Below, in pieces: positions 1 through 5,309 of a DNA stretch of 5,428 nucleotides; the first letter of the stretch is position 1; each line of letters opens with the position of its first letter. Below the pieces are notes generated by a model, which saw only the letters and a program-made list of their open reading frames with translations, did not search any database and was not told where the DNA came from. This DNA is from Ignavibacteria bacterium (GTDB lineage: Bacteria; Bacteroidota; Ignavibacteria; Ignavibacteriales; Melioribacteraceae): the NCBI GenBank assembly GCA_003233295.1, contig QILJ01000342.1:1-5428 (forward strand), written 5' to 3'. Position numbers and translations under genes: made by a program.

Positions 1-132
1 ATGTAGATAGTCATTTGTCGGAATTCGTAATAGCAACATAAATTATAAACAAATTAAAATTTAAGAAATCACGTTTTATTTATATGATCTTAGGAATTTA
101 TTTGTAAAATTAGCTGAATTGCAAAAACAATA

Positions 133-161
133 TTGATTAAGTCATAATATAGCACTAAATT
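133..161 (+). promoter_or_regulatory. Candidate promoter of the toxin-antitoxin pair
   Basis: A TTGATT box at 133-138 is followed, after exactly 17 bases, by TAAATT at 156-161. Each matches the sigma-70 consensus at 4 of 6 positions. Transcription would start around 168-170, inside the palindromic stretch that precedes the antitoxin start at 196. In DNA this AT-rich such matches arise easily by chance. If the organism is a Bacteroidota, its primary sigma factor may prefer a different box, and I saw no good TAnnTTTG match. Placement is inference. Confidence 0.25.
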
Positions 162-187
162 AAATATTATATTTAGACTTAATATTT
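161..187. promoter_or_regulatory. Candidate autoregulatory operator (overlapping palindromes)
   Basis: Two inverted repeats overlap here. A perfect 15-base palindrome (TAAATAT-t-ATATTTA) covers 161-175. An 8-base inverted repeat, AAATATTA at 162-169 and TAATATTT at 180-187, shares its left arm. The block ends 8 bases before the antitoxin ATG and directly follows the candidate promoter. Phd/YefM antitoxins are known to repress their own operons by binding palindromes at this position, so an operator role is plausible. The sequence is almost pure A/T, which makes chance palindromes more likely. Confidence 0.35.
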
Positions 188-195
188 GGTGTAAA

Positions 196-486
196 ATGAA
201 AGATATATCAGTAGCAAGTGATATTATTCCAGTTGGTCAGTTCAAGTCAAGTTTAGCAAAATACCTCAAAGAGATACAAATTAATCAGAATTCACTTATT
301 ATTACTCAGAATGGAAAACCCGCCGGTGTCTTAATTTCACCGAAAGAATTTGATGAACTAAAAGAAACTAAATTGTTTATTGAATCAATTTCAAGAGGAT
401 TGGCTAATTCTGAAAATGATGAGGTTTTAACAACTTCACAATTAAAGTCTGAAATAAAGAAACGTAGAACTGCAAAGTCTTTATGA
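196..486 (+). CDS. Type II antitoxin, Phd/YefM family
   Basis: This 96-residue protein is the likely antitoxin of the pair: it should bind and neutralise the toxin encoded next to it and repress the shared promoter. Residues about 10-55 have the Phd/YefM pattern: an N-terminal segment (IIPVGQFKSSLAKYLKEI) that forms the DNA-binding dimer, then the hallmark strand-turn-strand SLIITQNGKPAGVLIS (33-48), followed by an acidic helix starting PKEFDEL. The Lys/Glu-rich tail (about 58-96) would be the flexible toxin-wrapping part. The length is normal for the family. The ATG at 196 has only a weak GGTG ribosome site at 189-192 region, but the Phd domain starts right after it, so it fits. The stop codon overlaps the toxin start by 4 nt (ATGA), which implies translational coupling. 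Family assignment is firm; target and specificity are unknown. Confidence 0.9.
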   Translation: MKDISVASDIIPVGQFKSSLAKYLKEIQINQNSLIITQNGKPAGVLISPKEFDELKETKLFIESISRGLANSENDEVLTTSQLKSEIKKRRTAKSL

Positions 487-794
487 AGTTATACTGGACA
501 AAAGAGGCGCAAAATAATCTTCAAGAAATTGAGAATTTCATTTCTCAAGATAATCTGAACGCTGCAATAAAGTTAATCGACAAAATAATTTCACTTGCTG
601 AGGATTTAGTAGATTATCCAAGAAAAGGAAGAATAGTTCCGGAATTATCGATTGATCAAATAAGAGAAATATTATACAAAAATTATAGAATCGTTTATTT
701 GATCAAGAAAAATTCAATTGATATTATTACCGTATTTGAAAGTCATAAATTATTAGACAGAAAAAAAATTACCAATCAAATTAAAGACGATTAA
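483..794 (+). CDS. Type II toxin, RelE/ParE superfamily
   Basis: This 103-residue protein is the likely toxin of the pair. It shows the RelE/ParE fold pattern in order: a first strand LYWTKEAQNNLQEI (3-16), two helices with the typical AAIKLIDKI segment (27-35), the PRKGR turn with P46 and GR at 49-50, VPEL (52-55), then REILYKNYRIVYLI (61-74) with the conserved R61, Y68-R69 and Y72, and a closing strand IDIITVFESH (79-88). RelE-type members cut mRNA on the ribosome, while ParE-type members poison DNA gyrase. The AAIKLIDKI region and the GR...VPEL...REI spacing look more ParE-like, but the target cannot be decided from sequence alone. The ATG sits inside the antitoxin's last codons and no separate promoter is visible, so expression should depend on the antitoxin. 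The gene is intact, with no internal stop or truncation. Confidence 0.88.
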   Translation: MKLYWTKEAQNNLQEIENFISQDNLNAAIKLIDKIISLAEDLVDYPRKGRIVPELSIDQIREILYKNYRIVYLIKKNSIDIITVFESHKLLDRKKITNQIKDD

Positions 795-800
795 AAGTGG

Positions 801-822
801 TTAAGTTCTAAACAAAACTTAA
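801..822 (+). other. Small hairpin just after the toxin gene
   Basis: TTAAGTT (801-807) and AACTTAA (816-822) are perfect inverted arms of 7 bp around an 8-base loop, 6 bases after the toxin stop codon. No T-run follows, so it is not a standard intrinsic terminator. It could protect the mRNA 3' end or be a chance AT-rich palindrome. Confidence 0.25.
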
Positions 823-862
823 AATTAATAAGCCCCCAATTCTTCATTCGTTTTGTATTACT

Positions 863-904
863 ATTGTTCAATATTCTTTTTATTTAAATTGAATAATTTT
901 GTTT
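863..904 (+). terminator. Possible weak terminator of the TA operon
   Basis: ATTGTTCAAT (863-872) pairs with ATTGAATAAT (888-897) as a 10-bp stem containing one G-U pair and a 15-base loop. It is followed immediately by a T-rich tract, TTTGTTTT, starting at 898. The position is right: between the plus-strand toxin and the convergent aldo/keto reductase. The T-tract lies only on the plus-strand side, so it would serve the TA transcript. The stem is almost all A-U and the loop is large, so strength is doubtful. Confidence 0.3.
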
Positions 905-911
905 TCAGACT

Positions 912-1865
912 TTAATCTTTGTTTTTATAATATTCAACTTCTTCAAATTGCAAATTTTTGGTACGCATCAAAACAGATTCCTTTTCTTGCTTTGATAATT
1001 TTTTAAAAGATTTTGCAGTGGTAATATTCTCTAATAGTTGCGCCGGGGAATCGCAGCCGGAAACAAGAACTGAAACAGGTAGATTCCAAACGTAGGTAAG
1101 GCATTCCTTTGCTGTTGATATTTTATGTTCAACAATTTTACCGTTAGCAATTGTTTTCATTGCAATAATTCCCAAGTTATATTCCACTGCTTTTGGAAGA
1201 GTAATATTTATAAAACTCCTATAGTTTGGGTCAACCAAATTAATTGGCATCTGAATAGTGTCTAACAATTTATGATATTTTAATGCTTCAAGATTTGCAT
1301 ATGGATCGTAATGACCTGTTATTCCTATGTACCTTATTTTACCTTCCTCTTTTGCTTTGATCGCCGTTTCATAAGCTCCTCCAGGAGAAAATATTTTATC
1401 AACTTCTTCCTTTGTTTTTATACTATGTAATTGCCATAAATCTAGATAATCCGTTTGTAATCGTTTTAGTGTTAATTCTAGTTCCTTTTTTGCATCGGCA
1501 CTTTTTCTTTGTGTGGATTTAGACATCAGAAATATTTTATCTCTCATTCCTTTAAAAGCTTTTCCATATCGTAGTTCACTAGTACCATTATTATAACTAA
1601 ATGCCGTATCAAAAAAGTTGACTCCTAGGTCATATGCTTCGGCAATCATTTCAAGTGCGATCTTTTCTTCCTTAATATTTCCAATATGCCAACCGCCTAG
1701 CCCAAAAATGGAAACTTTTTCATTTGTTTTACCTAATACCCTTTTAGGTATTTCGCCATTATACTCTTTTACTGTTGAAGCAAAAAGTTTTTGAAGAATT
1801 GTATCAGATAAACTTACGCCAACAGTTGCAAAACTGGTTCTCTTTATAAATTTTCTTCTATCCAT
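912..1865 (-). CDS. Aldo/keto reductase with Tat signal
   Basis: This 317-residue protein belongs to the aldo/keto reductase superfamily, (alpha/beta)8-barrel enzymes that reduce carbonyls with NAD(P)H. The core starts at about residue 40 with PKRVLGKTNEKVSIFGLGGWHIG. The catalytic tetrad is complete: D86 in FFDTA, Y91 in SYNNG, K116 in FLMSKS and H147 in LDLWQLHS. Later family blocks include KIRYIGITGH (176-185) and the cofactor-end VSVLVSGCDSPAQLLEN (264-280). The first residues, MDRRKFIKRTSFATVGVSL, carry a twin-arginine motif (RRKFIK) and a short, weak hydrophobic stretch, so export by the Tat pathway is likely. The barrel ends without the C-terminal ferredoxin-type cysteine cluster found in some related proteins. 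It starts 60 nt after lpdA on the same strand and may be read through from it. The ATG has no clear ribosome site, but the RR motif directly after it supports this start. Substrate is unknown. Confidence 0.9.
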   Translation of the reverse strand: MDRRKFIKRTSFATVGVSLSDTILQKLFASTVKEYNGEIPKRVLGKTNEKVSIFGLGGWHIGNIKEEKIALEMIAEAYDLGVNFFDTAFSYNNGTSELRYGKAFKGMRDKIFLMSKSTQRKSADAKKELELTLKRLQTDYLDLWQLHSIKTKEEVDKIFSPGGAYETAIKAKEEGKIRYIGITGHYDPYANLEALKYHKLLDTIQMPINLVDPNYRSFINITLPKAVEYNLGIIAMKTIANGKIVEHKISTAKECLTYVWNLPVSVLVSGCDSPAQLLENITTAKSFKKLSKQEKESVLMRTKNLQFEEVEYYKNKD

Positions 1866-1925
1866 TTTTTATCATCAATTATTTGTTGTCAAGTTAATCA
1901 ATAATGGAATAAAAACAATTATAAT

Positions 1926-3338
1926 TTATTTTCTCTTTGGACGATACAAATGAGTACTATGCCCAAAGAAAACTTCTGAAGCTTCCATAATAGTTTCGGA
2001 TAAAGTCGGATGCGGATGAATACTCAGGGCAACATCTTCTGCAAGCGCTGCCATTTCAATTGCAAGCACGCCTTCTGATATCATTTCTCCAGCTCCTGCG
2101 CCGACAAGTCCCATACCCACAATTCGTTCACTTTCCGGATCGATCAACAGTTTTGTTAATCCGTCATTTCTATCAATCGTTGTTGCTCTTCCGCTTGCGG
2201 CCCAAGGGAAGCGTGCAACTTCGACTTTTATTCCTTTCTCTTTAGCTTCGGTCTCATTCAATCCAGCCCAGGCAAGTTCGGGATCAGTGAATACAACTGC
2301 AGGGATAGCATTGGGTTCAAATGCAACTTTCTTACCAAGAATTGCATCAACCGCAACCTTACCTTCTGCTGAGGCTTTGTGTGCGAGCATCGCTCCGCCA
2401 ACAATATCTCCTATGGCAAAAATGGATGGATCACTTGTCTGACACTTTTCATCAATCAATACAAAACCGCGATCGTTGATTTGAACATTTGTCTTTTCTA
2501 ATCCAAGCCCTTCTGTCACTGGTCTTCTGCCAACAGAGACCAAAACTCGATCAAATGTTTCTTCGGATGAATTATCGTCTCCCTCAAATTTTACTTTAAT
2601 GCCGTTTTTAGTTTCTGTGATATTTGAAACTTTTGTACTGAGCAGAATTGATTCAAATTTATTTTCCAGACTGCGTTGAAGCACACGCACCAAATCTCTA
2701 TCAGCGCCAGGCAGCAAGCCTTTTGTCATTTCAACGACGGTAACTTTGCTTCCGAGTGATGCATAAACAGAGCCAAGTTCCAAGCCAATATATCCACCGC
2801 CGATAACCAGTAATTTTTTTGGAATTAATCCCAAGTTAAGGGCATCTGTTGAGTCCCATATTTTTGAAGAGTCGGGTAAGCCCGGAATGGTTGAGGGAAT
2901 TGAACCGGTAGCAAGAATTGATTTAGCAAACTCAATATTCTCCTTAGTGCCATCAACTTTTTCAACAATTAGACTATTTGAGCCGGTAAACTTTGCAGTA
3001 CCTTGAATGTAATTTATTTTACGCTGCTTACTCAGTTGTCCAGTTCCACTTGTTAATTTGTTCACAACAGATTCTTTATAAGCTCTCAGTTTATCAAGAT
3101 TAATTTTAGGTTTACCGAAATCAACACCCCAATTTGTTGCTTCCTCAGCTTCACGTAATAGTTTTGCAACATGCAGTAAAGCTTTGGATGGAATACAACC
3201 TCGGTACAAACATACTCCACCGGGATTCACTTCCTTGTCAATTAATGTTACGTTCATACCTAAATCAGCTGCGTAAAAAGCGGCAACATATCCGCCTGGT
3301 CCAGCACCGACTATAACCAATTCTTTTTTTTCACTCAT
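1926..3338 (-). CDS. lpdA: Dihydrolipoyl dehydrogenase (E3)
   Basis: This flavoprotein reoxidises dihydrolipoyl groups on E2 and passes the electrons through FAD to NAD+. It is cytoplasmic and works as a homodimer in pyruvate dehydrogenase and related complexes. The 470 residues match the family length. Visible parts in order are the FAD-binding GAGPGG (11-16), the redox-active disulfide motif GGVCLYRGCIPSK (40-52) with C43 and C48, the ATGS segment (143-146), the NAD-binding GGGYIG (180-185), the second FAD motif FAIGD (307-311), and the C-terminal dimer-interface motif HPHPTLSE with the catalytic pair H443 and E448. No key residue is missing. The ATG at 3338 has an AAAGG ribosome site 7 bases upstream. 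Its place behind aceE-aceF says it serves the PDH complex. It could also be shared with 2-oxoglutarate dehydrogenase or the glycine cleavage system, if present. Confidence 0.97.
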   Translation of the reverse strand: MSEKKELVIVGAGPGGYVAAFYAADLGMNVTLIDKEVNPGGVCLYRGCIPSKALLHVAKLLREAEEATNWGVDFGKPKINLDKLRAYKESVVNKLTSGTGQLSKQRKINYIQGTAKFTGSNSLIVEKVDGTKENIEFAKSILATGSIPSTIPGLPDSSKIWDSTDALNLGLIPKKLLVIGGGYIGLELGSVYASLGSKVTVVEMTKGLLPGADRDLVRVLQRSLENKFESILLSTKVSNITETKNGIKVKFEGDDNSSEETFDRVLVSVGRRPVTEGLGLEKTNVQINDRGFVLIDEKCQTSDPSIFAIGDIVGGAMLAHKASAEGKVAVDAILGKKVAFEPNAIPAVVFTDPELAWAGLNETEAKEKGIKVEVARFPWAASGRATTIDRNDGLTKLLIDPESERIVGMGLVGAGAGEMISEGVLAIEMAALAEDVALSIHPHPTLSETIMEASEVFFGHSTHLYRPKRK

Positions 3339-3345
3339 TAAATTA

Positions 3346-3376
3346 CCTTTATAATTTTTTTAAAACCTTTAAGGTT
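3346..3376 (-). promoter_or_regulatory. lpdA leader: ribosome site and upstream palindrome
   Basis: AAAGG on the minus strand (3350-3346) sits 7 bases before the lpdA ATG and is a good Shine-Dalgarno match, which supports the chosen start. Just upstream, 3364-3376 forms a palindrome with AACCTT and AAGGTT arms around one central base. It may be an operator, a small RNA hairpin or chance. I could not identify a convincing promoter here. Confidence 0.4.
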
Positions 3377-3420
3377 ATATATTAAAAACAAAGTGATTTT
3401 CGGAAAATAAACTTACTATC

Positions 3421-3514
3421 TGTCATTCCGGTTTCCATCGTTTTTTGATGGAATACCGGAATCTAATGTGCATTGTAGATACCGGTATTGCAGAAAACAC
3501 AAACCGGTATGACA
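3421..3514. repeat. 94-bp inverted-repeat element (MITE-like or dispersed palindrome)
   Basis: The ends are inverted copies: TGTCATTCCGGTTT at 3421-3434 and, on the other strand, TGTCATACCGGTTT from 3514-3501, matching at 13 of 14 positions. Inside, 3425-3462 folds into a 15-bp hairpin with one bulged T (3454) and a 7-base GTTTTTT loop. A perfect 10-base palindrome ATACCGGTAT lies at 3479-3488, and its 8-base arm can also pair with 3503-3510. The core CCGG flanked by A/T recurs four times. The element is clearly more G+C-rich than the gap around it and has no coding capacity. This is typical of small non-autonomous or palindromic dispersed repeats. Copy number elsewhere cannot be seen from one window, and no target-site duplication is obvious. 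Confidence 0.6.
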
Positions 3515-3527
3515 CTGAAATCCGAAA

Positions 3528-3544
3528 ACCAATTCACAATTGGT
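3528..3544 (-). other. Perfect 7-bp hairpin beside the repeat element
   Basis: ACCAATT (3528-3534) and AATTGGT (3538-3544) are exact inverted arms around a 3-base loop. On the minus strand the stem ends in GGT followed by TTT, making a short T4 run before CGG, so it resembles a weak intrinsic terminator for the aceE-aceF transcript. It could equally be a protein-binding palindrome upstream of lpdA. Confidence 0.3.
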
Positions 3545-3558
3545 ATAATAAAATAATA

Positions 3559-3589
3559 CTAATTTAGAATATTGCTAAATTCAAATTAG
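3559..3589. other. Nested AT-rich inverted repeats downstream of aceF
   Basis: AATTTAG (3561-3567) pairs with CTAAATT (3575-3581) around a 7-base loop. The partly overlapping CTAATTT (3559-3565) pairs perfectly with AAATTAG (3583-3589). The two pairings exclude each other because they share the left arm. On the minus strand this would be a transcript 3'-end structure about 50-80 nt after the aceF stop. The arms are nearly all A/T, so chance is a real possibility. Confidence 0.25.
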
Positions 3590-3618
3590 GAGCACAGTAT
3601 TTACAAGAAAACCTTAAA

Positions 3619-3639
3619 AGTTTAATCCTCTTTTAAACT
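3619..3639 (-). terminator. Weak hairpin directly after the aceF stop codon
   Basis: AGTTTAA (3619-3625) and TTAAACT (3633-3639) are perfect 7-bp arms around a 7-base loop, beginning at the base next to the aceF stop codon. On the minus strand the stem runs into TTTAAGGTTTT, a broken T-tract. It is only a marginal terminator candidate because each arm has a single G or C. Confidence 0.25.
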
Positions 3640-5280
3640 CTATCCTTCCAAACTTAATAAGAAAGGATTCTCCAATGCCTCCGAAACCCAGCGAATAAAA
3701 CGCGCTGCATCGGCTCCGTCAATCACTCTATGATCATAAGATAGTGAGAGCGGCAGCATCAGTCTCGGAACCAATTCCCCATCTTTATAAATTGGCTCGT
3801 AACTCCCGCGGGAAACTCCAAGTATTGCAACCTCTGGTGAGTTAACAATTGGAGTAAAATACGTTCCCCCGATTCCACCCAAATTACTTATGGAAAAATT
3901 TCCTCCTTGAAGATCTTCGACCGTGATCTTTTTATCACGAGCTTTCTTTGATATCTCACTTAACTCAACAGAAAGTTGAATTATATTCTTTTTATCAACA
4001 TCCTTTATTACCGGAACCAACAGACCTTTTTCCGTATCAACCGCAATACCAATGTTGATATACTTCTTCAAGATTATTGATTTGTTTGCCATGTCAACAC
4101 TAGCATTGAATTGGGGGAATTTGGTCAAAGCAGCGGCTATCATTTTTAACAATATTGCTGTAACTGTTAGTTTGCCACCGACTGATTCAGCTTTAGGAGC
4201 GAATTGTTTTCGCAATTTTTCCAATTCTGTTATATCAGCTTTATCAAACTGAGTTACATGCGGAATTGTTGCCCAAGCATAAGAAAGATGCTCTGCAGTT
4301 TTCTTTCGTACATTACTCATCGGTTGAACATCAATTTCACCCCATTTAGAAAAGTCGGGGAGAGGTTCGGCATTCATTCCAAACGCTGCCCCAGTTCCAC
4401 TTTTGCTCAAATTCTCATTGATGTTTTTTGCAAAAGTTTTTACATCATTAATTGAAATTCTTCCACCAGGTCCTGAGCCATTGACTTTGTGAATATCAAT
4501 CCCGATTTCTCGTGCAAATCGTCTAACAGAGGGAGCCGCCGGTGCAATCTTTTTAATAATTTCCTCTCTTCTCGGTAAAATTTGTTTCTCAGTTCTCTTA
4601 CTACTTTCAATGGATTGAACAACCGTAACAGATTTCTCTATTTTTTGAGGTTCAACTTTTGATGACTCATCCTTCTTTACTGTTTGTTCAGTCGTTCCAC
4701 CAGTATAAGTGAAAATAATTTGCCCGACTTTAGCTTTCTCGCCTTCTTTGATAAATACTTCTTTAACTGTTCCTGCAAATTCTGAGGGAACTTCAACAGT
4801 GGCTTTGTCCGTTTCAATTTCCAGAACTATTTGATCCTTCTCAATCTTGTCACCAGGTTTTACAAGAACTTTAGTAACATTGGCAGATTCAATATTCTCA
4901 CCAAGTTCCGGGAGTTTAAATTCTGATATATCGGAAGAAGATGATTCAACTTGCACCGAAGTTTTAACTTTCGGTGCAGCAGCTTCCTTTACAATTTCTT
5001 CAGTTGGAGTTTCAACCTCTTTTTTCTTTTTTCTTGTCTTAGAAGTTTCCTCAATCATAAATAATACAGAGCCAATTTTTGCGGTCATTCCATCTTTAAC
5101 TAAAACTTCCTTTACAATTCCATTTACTTCCGACGGTACTTCAACGGTGGCTTTATCAGTCTCTATCTCTAACACAATCTGATCTTTTTCAATGGTATCG
5201 CCAACAGCTACAAGTACTTTCGTAACTTCTGCCGAGTCAATATTTTCACCTAATTCAGGTAGCTTAAATTCCGTTGCCAT
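3640..5280 (-). CDS. aceF: Pyruvate dehydrogenase E2, dihydrolipoyl acetyltransferase
   Basis: This is the core-forming E2 of the PDH complex. Its lipoyl arms take acetyl groups from E1 and transfer them to CoA, giving acetyl-CoA in the cytoplasm. The 546 residues contain two lipoyl domains (about 4-74 and 120-190), each with the ETDKA lipoylation motif (K43 and K159). A peripheral-subunit-binding domain follows (about 246-282, APSVRRFAREIGIDIHKV...GPGGRI), then the acyltransferase domain (about 312-546) with NFSISNLGG (461-469) and the active-site DHRVIDG containing H517 and D521. E. coli AceF has three lipoyl domains; two is common elsewhere. The linkers are Lys/Glu/Ser-rich rather than Ala/Pro-rich, and the first contains a run of basic residues (KTRKKKK, 81-87) encoded by two A6 tracts. 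The ATG lies 29 nt after the aceE stop, with only a weak GAG-type ribosome site; the first lipoyl domain begins at residue 4, which fixes the start. An AceE neighbour makes pyruvate, not 2-oxoglutarate, the substrate. Confidence 0.95.
   Translation of the reverse strand: MATEFKLPELGENIDSAEVTKVLVAVGDTIEKDQIVLEIETDKATVEVPSEVNGIVKEVLVKDGMTAKIGSVLFMIEETSKTRKKKKEVETPTEEIVKEAAAPKVKTSVQVESSSSDISEFKLPELGENIESANVTKVLVKPGDKIEKDQIVLEIETDKATVEVPSEFAGTVKEVFIKEGEKAKVGQIIFTYTGGTTEQTVKKDESSKVEPQKIEKSVTVVQSIESSKRTEKQILPRREEIIKKIAPAAPSVRRFAREIGIDIHKVNGSGPGGRISINDVKTFAKNINENLSKSGTGAAFGMNAEPLPDFSKWGEIDVQPMSNVRKKTAEHLSYAWATIPHVTQFDKADITELEKLRKQFAPKAESVGGKLTVTAILLKMIAAALTKFPQFNASVDMANKSIILKKYINIGIAVDTEKGLLVPVIKDVDKKNIIQLSVELSEISKKARDKKITVEDLQGGNFSISNLGGIGGTYFTPIVNSPEVAILGVSRGSYEPIYKDGELVPRLMLPLSLSYDHRVIDGADAARFIRWVSEALENPFLLSLEG
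4711..4923 (-). repeat. Second lipoyl-domain repeat of aceF
   Basis: Residues 120-190 of AceF repeat residues 4-74 with 54 of 71 positions identical by my hand alignment (about 76%) and no gaps. One block of 22 residues around the lipoylated K159 is unchanged between the copies. Both domains keep the lipoyl-lysine, so both should be functional swinging arms. Confidence 0.9.
5026..5032 (-). other. In-phase A AAA AAG slippery heptamer in aceF
   Basis: On the aceF strand, bases 5032-5026 read A AAA AAG in the X XXY YYZ phase: the third base of codon 83 followed by codons 84 and 85. This is the same heptamer that drives -1 frameshifting in E. coli dnaX. A -1 shift here would add Glu-Lys-Arg-Gly and stop at a TGA (5014-5012), giving an 89-residue protein with just the first lipoyl domain. 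Only a weak 5-bp stem (GGTTG with CAACT) follows, and a GAGG lies about 16 bases upstream, so stimulators are poor. It sits in a Lys-rich linker, so composition alone may explain it. Confidence 0.3.
5059..5271 (-). repeat. First lipoyl-domain repeat of aceF
   Basis: Residues 4-74 of AceF, containing K43, form the partner of the repeat at 4711-4923. In the 22-residue identical block, 15 of 22 codons differ silently between the copies, so the duplication is old and maintained by protein-level selection rather than recent. Confidence 0.9.
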
Positions 5281-5309
5281 TTTTATCTCAATTTTTAATT
5301 TTTAATTCT

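Larger units (their letters stand above)
3339..3639. other. 301-base intergenic gap between aceF and lpdA
   Basis: No gene is visible on either strand. Reading in the direction of transcription (minus), the gap holds a 7-bp hairpin directly after the aceF stop, a nested AT-rich palindrome cluster at 3559-3589, a 7-bp hairpin at 3528-3544, the 94-bp inverted-repeat element at 3421-3514, a 13-base palindrome at 3364-3376 and the lpdA ribosome site at 3346-3350. The neighbouring aceE-aceF gap is only 29 nt, so this spacing is unusually long for the cluster. Confidence 0.7.

Noticed and set aside
1..41. Short open stretches at the left edge: a 12-codon frame ending in TAA at 39-41 on the plus strand, and an ATG at 39-37 running off the edge on the minus strand.
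   Set aside because: Both are too short to recognise and neither has a ribosome site or family motif, so no gene end or start can be claimed.
178..191. TAATATTTG as a Bacteroidota-type -7 box (TAnnTTTG).
   Set aside because: The spacing has one base too many, there is no TTTG box at -33, and it lies within 10 bases of the antitoxin ATG.
1866..1925. TTGACA on the minus strand upstream of the aldo/keto reductase as a possible -35 box.
   Set aside because: The matching -10 position would fall at the start codon with no convincing TATAAT-like box, so a promoter is not supported.
3421..3514. The inverted-repeat element as a CRISPR repeat or tRNA-like structure.
   Set aside because: There are no regularly spaced direct repeats, no spacers, and no cloverleaf or CCA-end pattern; it is best described as a palindromic repeat.
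4440..4622. 60-codon open frame on the minus strand inside aceF.
   Set aside because: It lies wholly within the E2 coding sequence in another frame and resembles no protein family; it is a shadow of aceF.
4847..5182. 111-codon plus-strand open frame antisense to the lipoyl domains.
   Set aside because: It is the antisense reading of the conserved lipoyl-domain codons, with a Phe run from the poly-A tract; no independent coding evidence.
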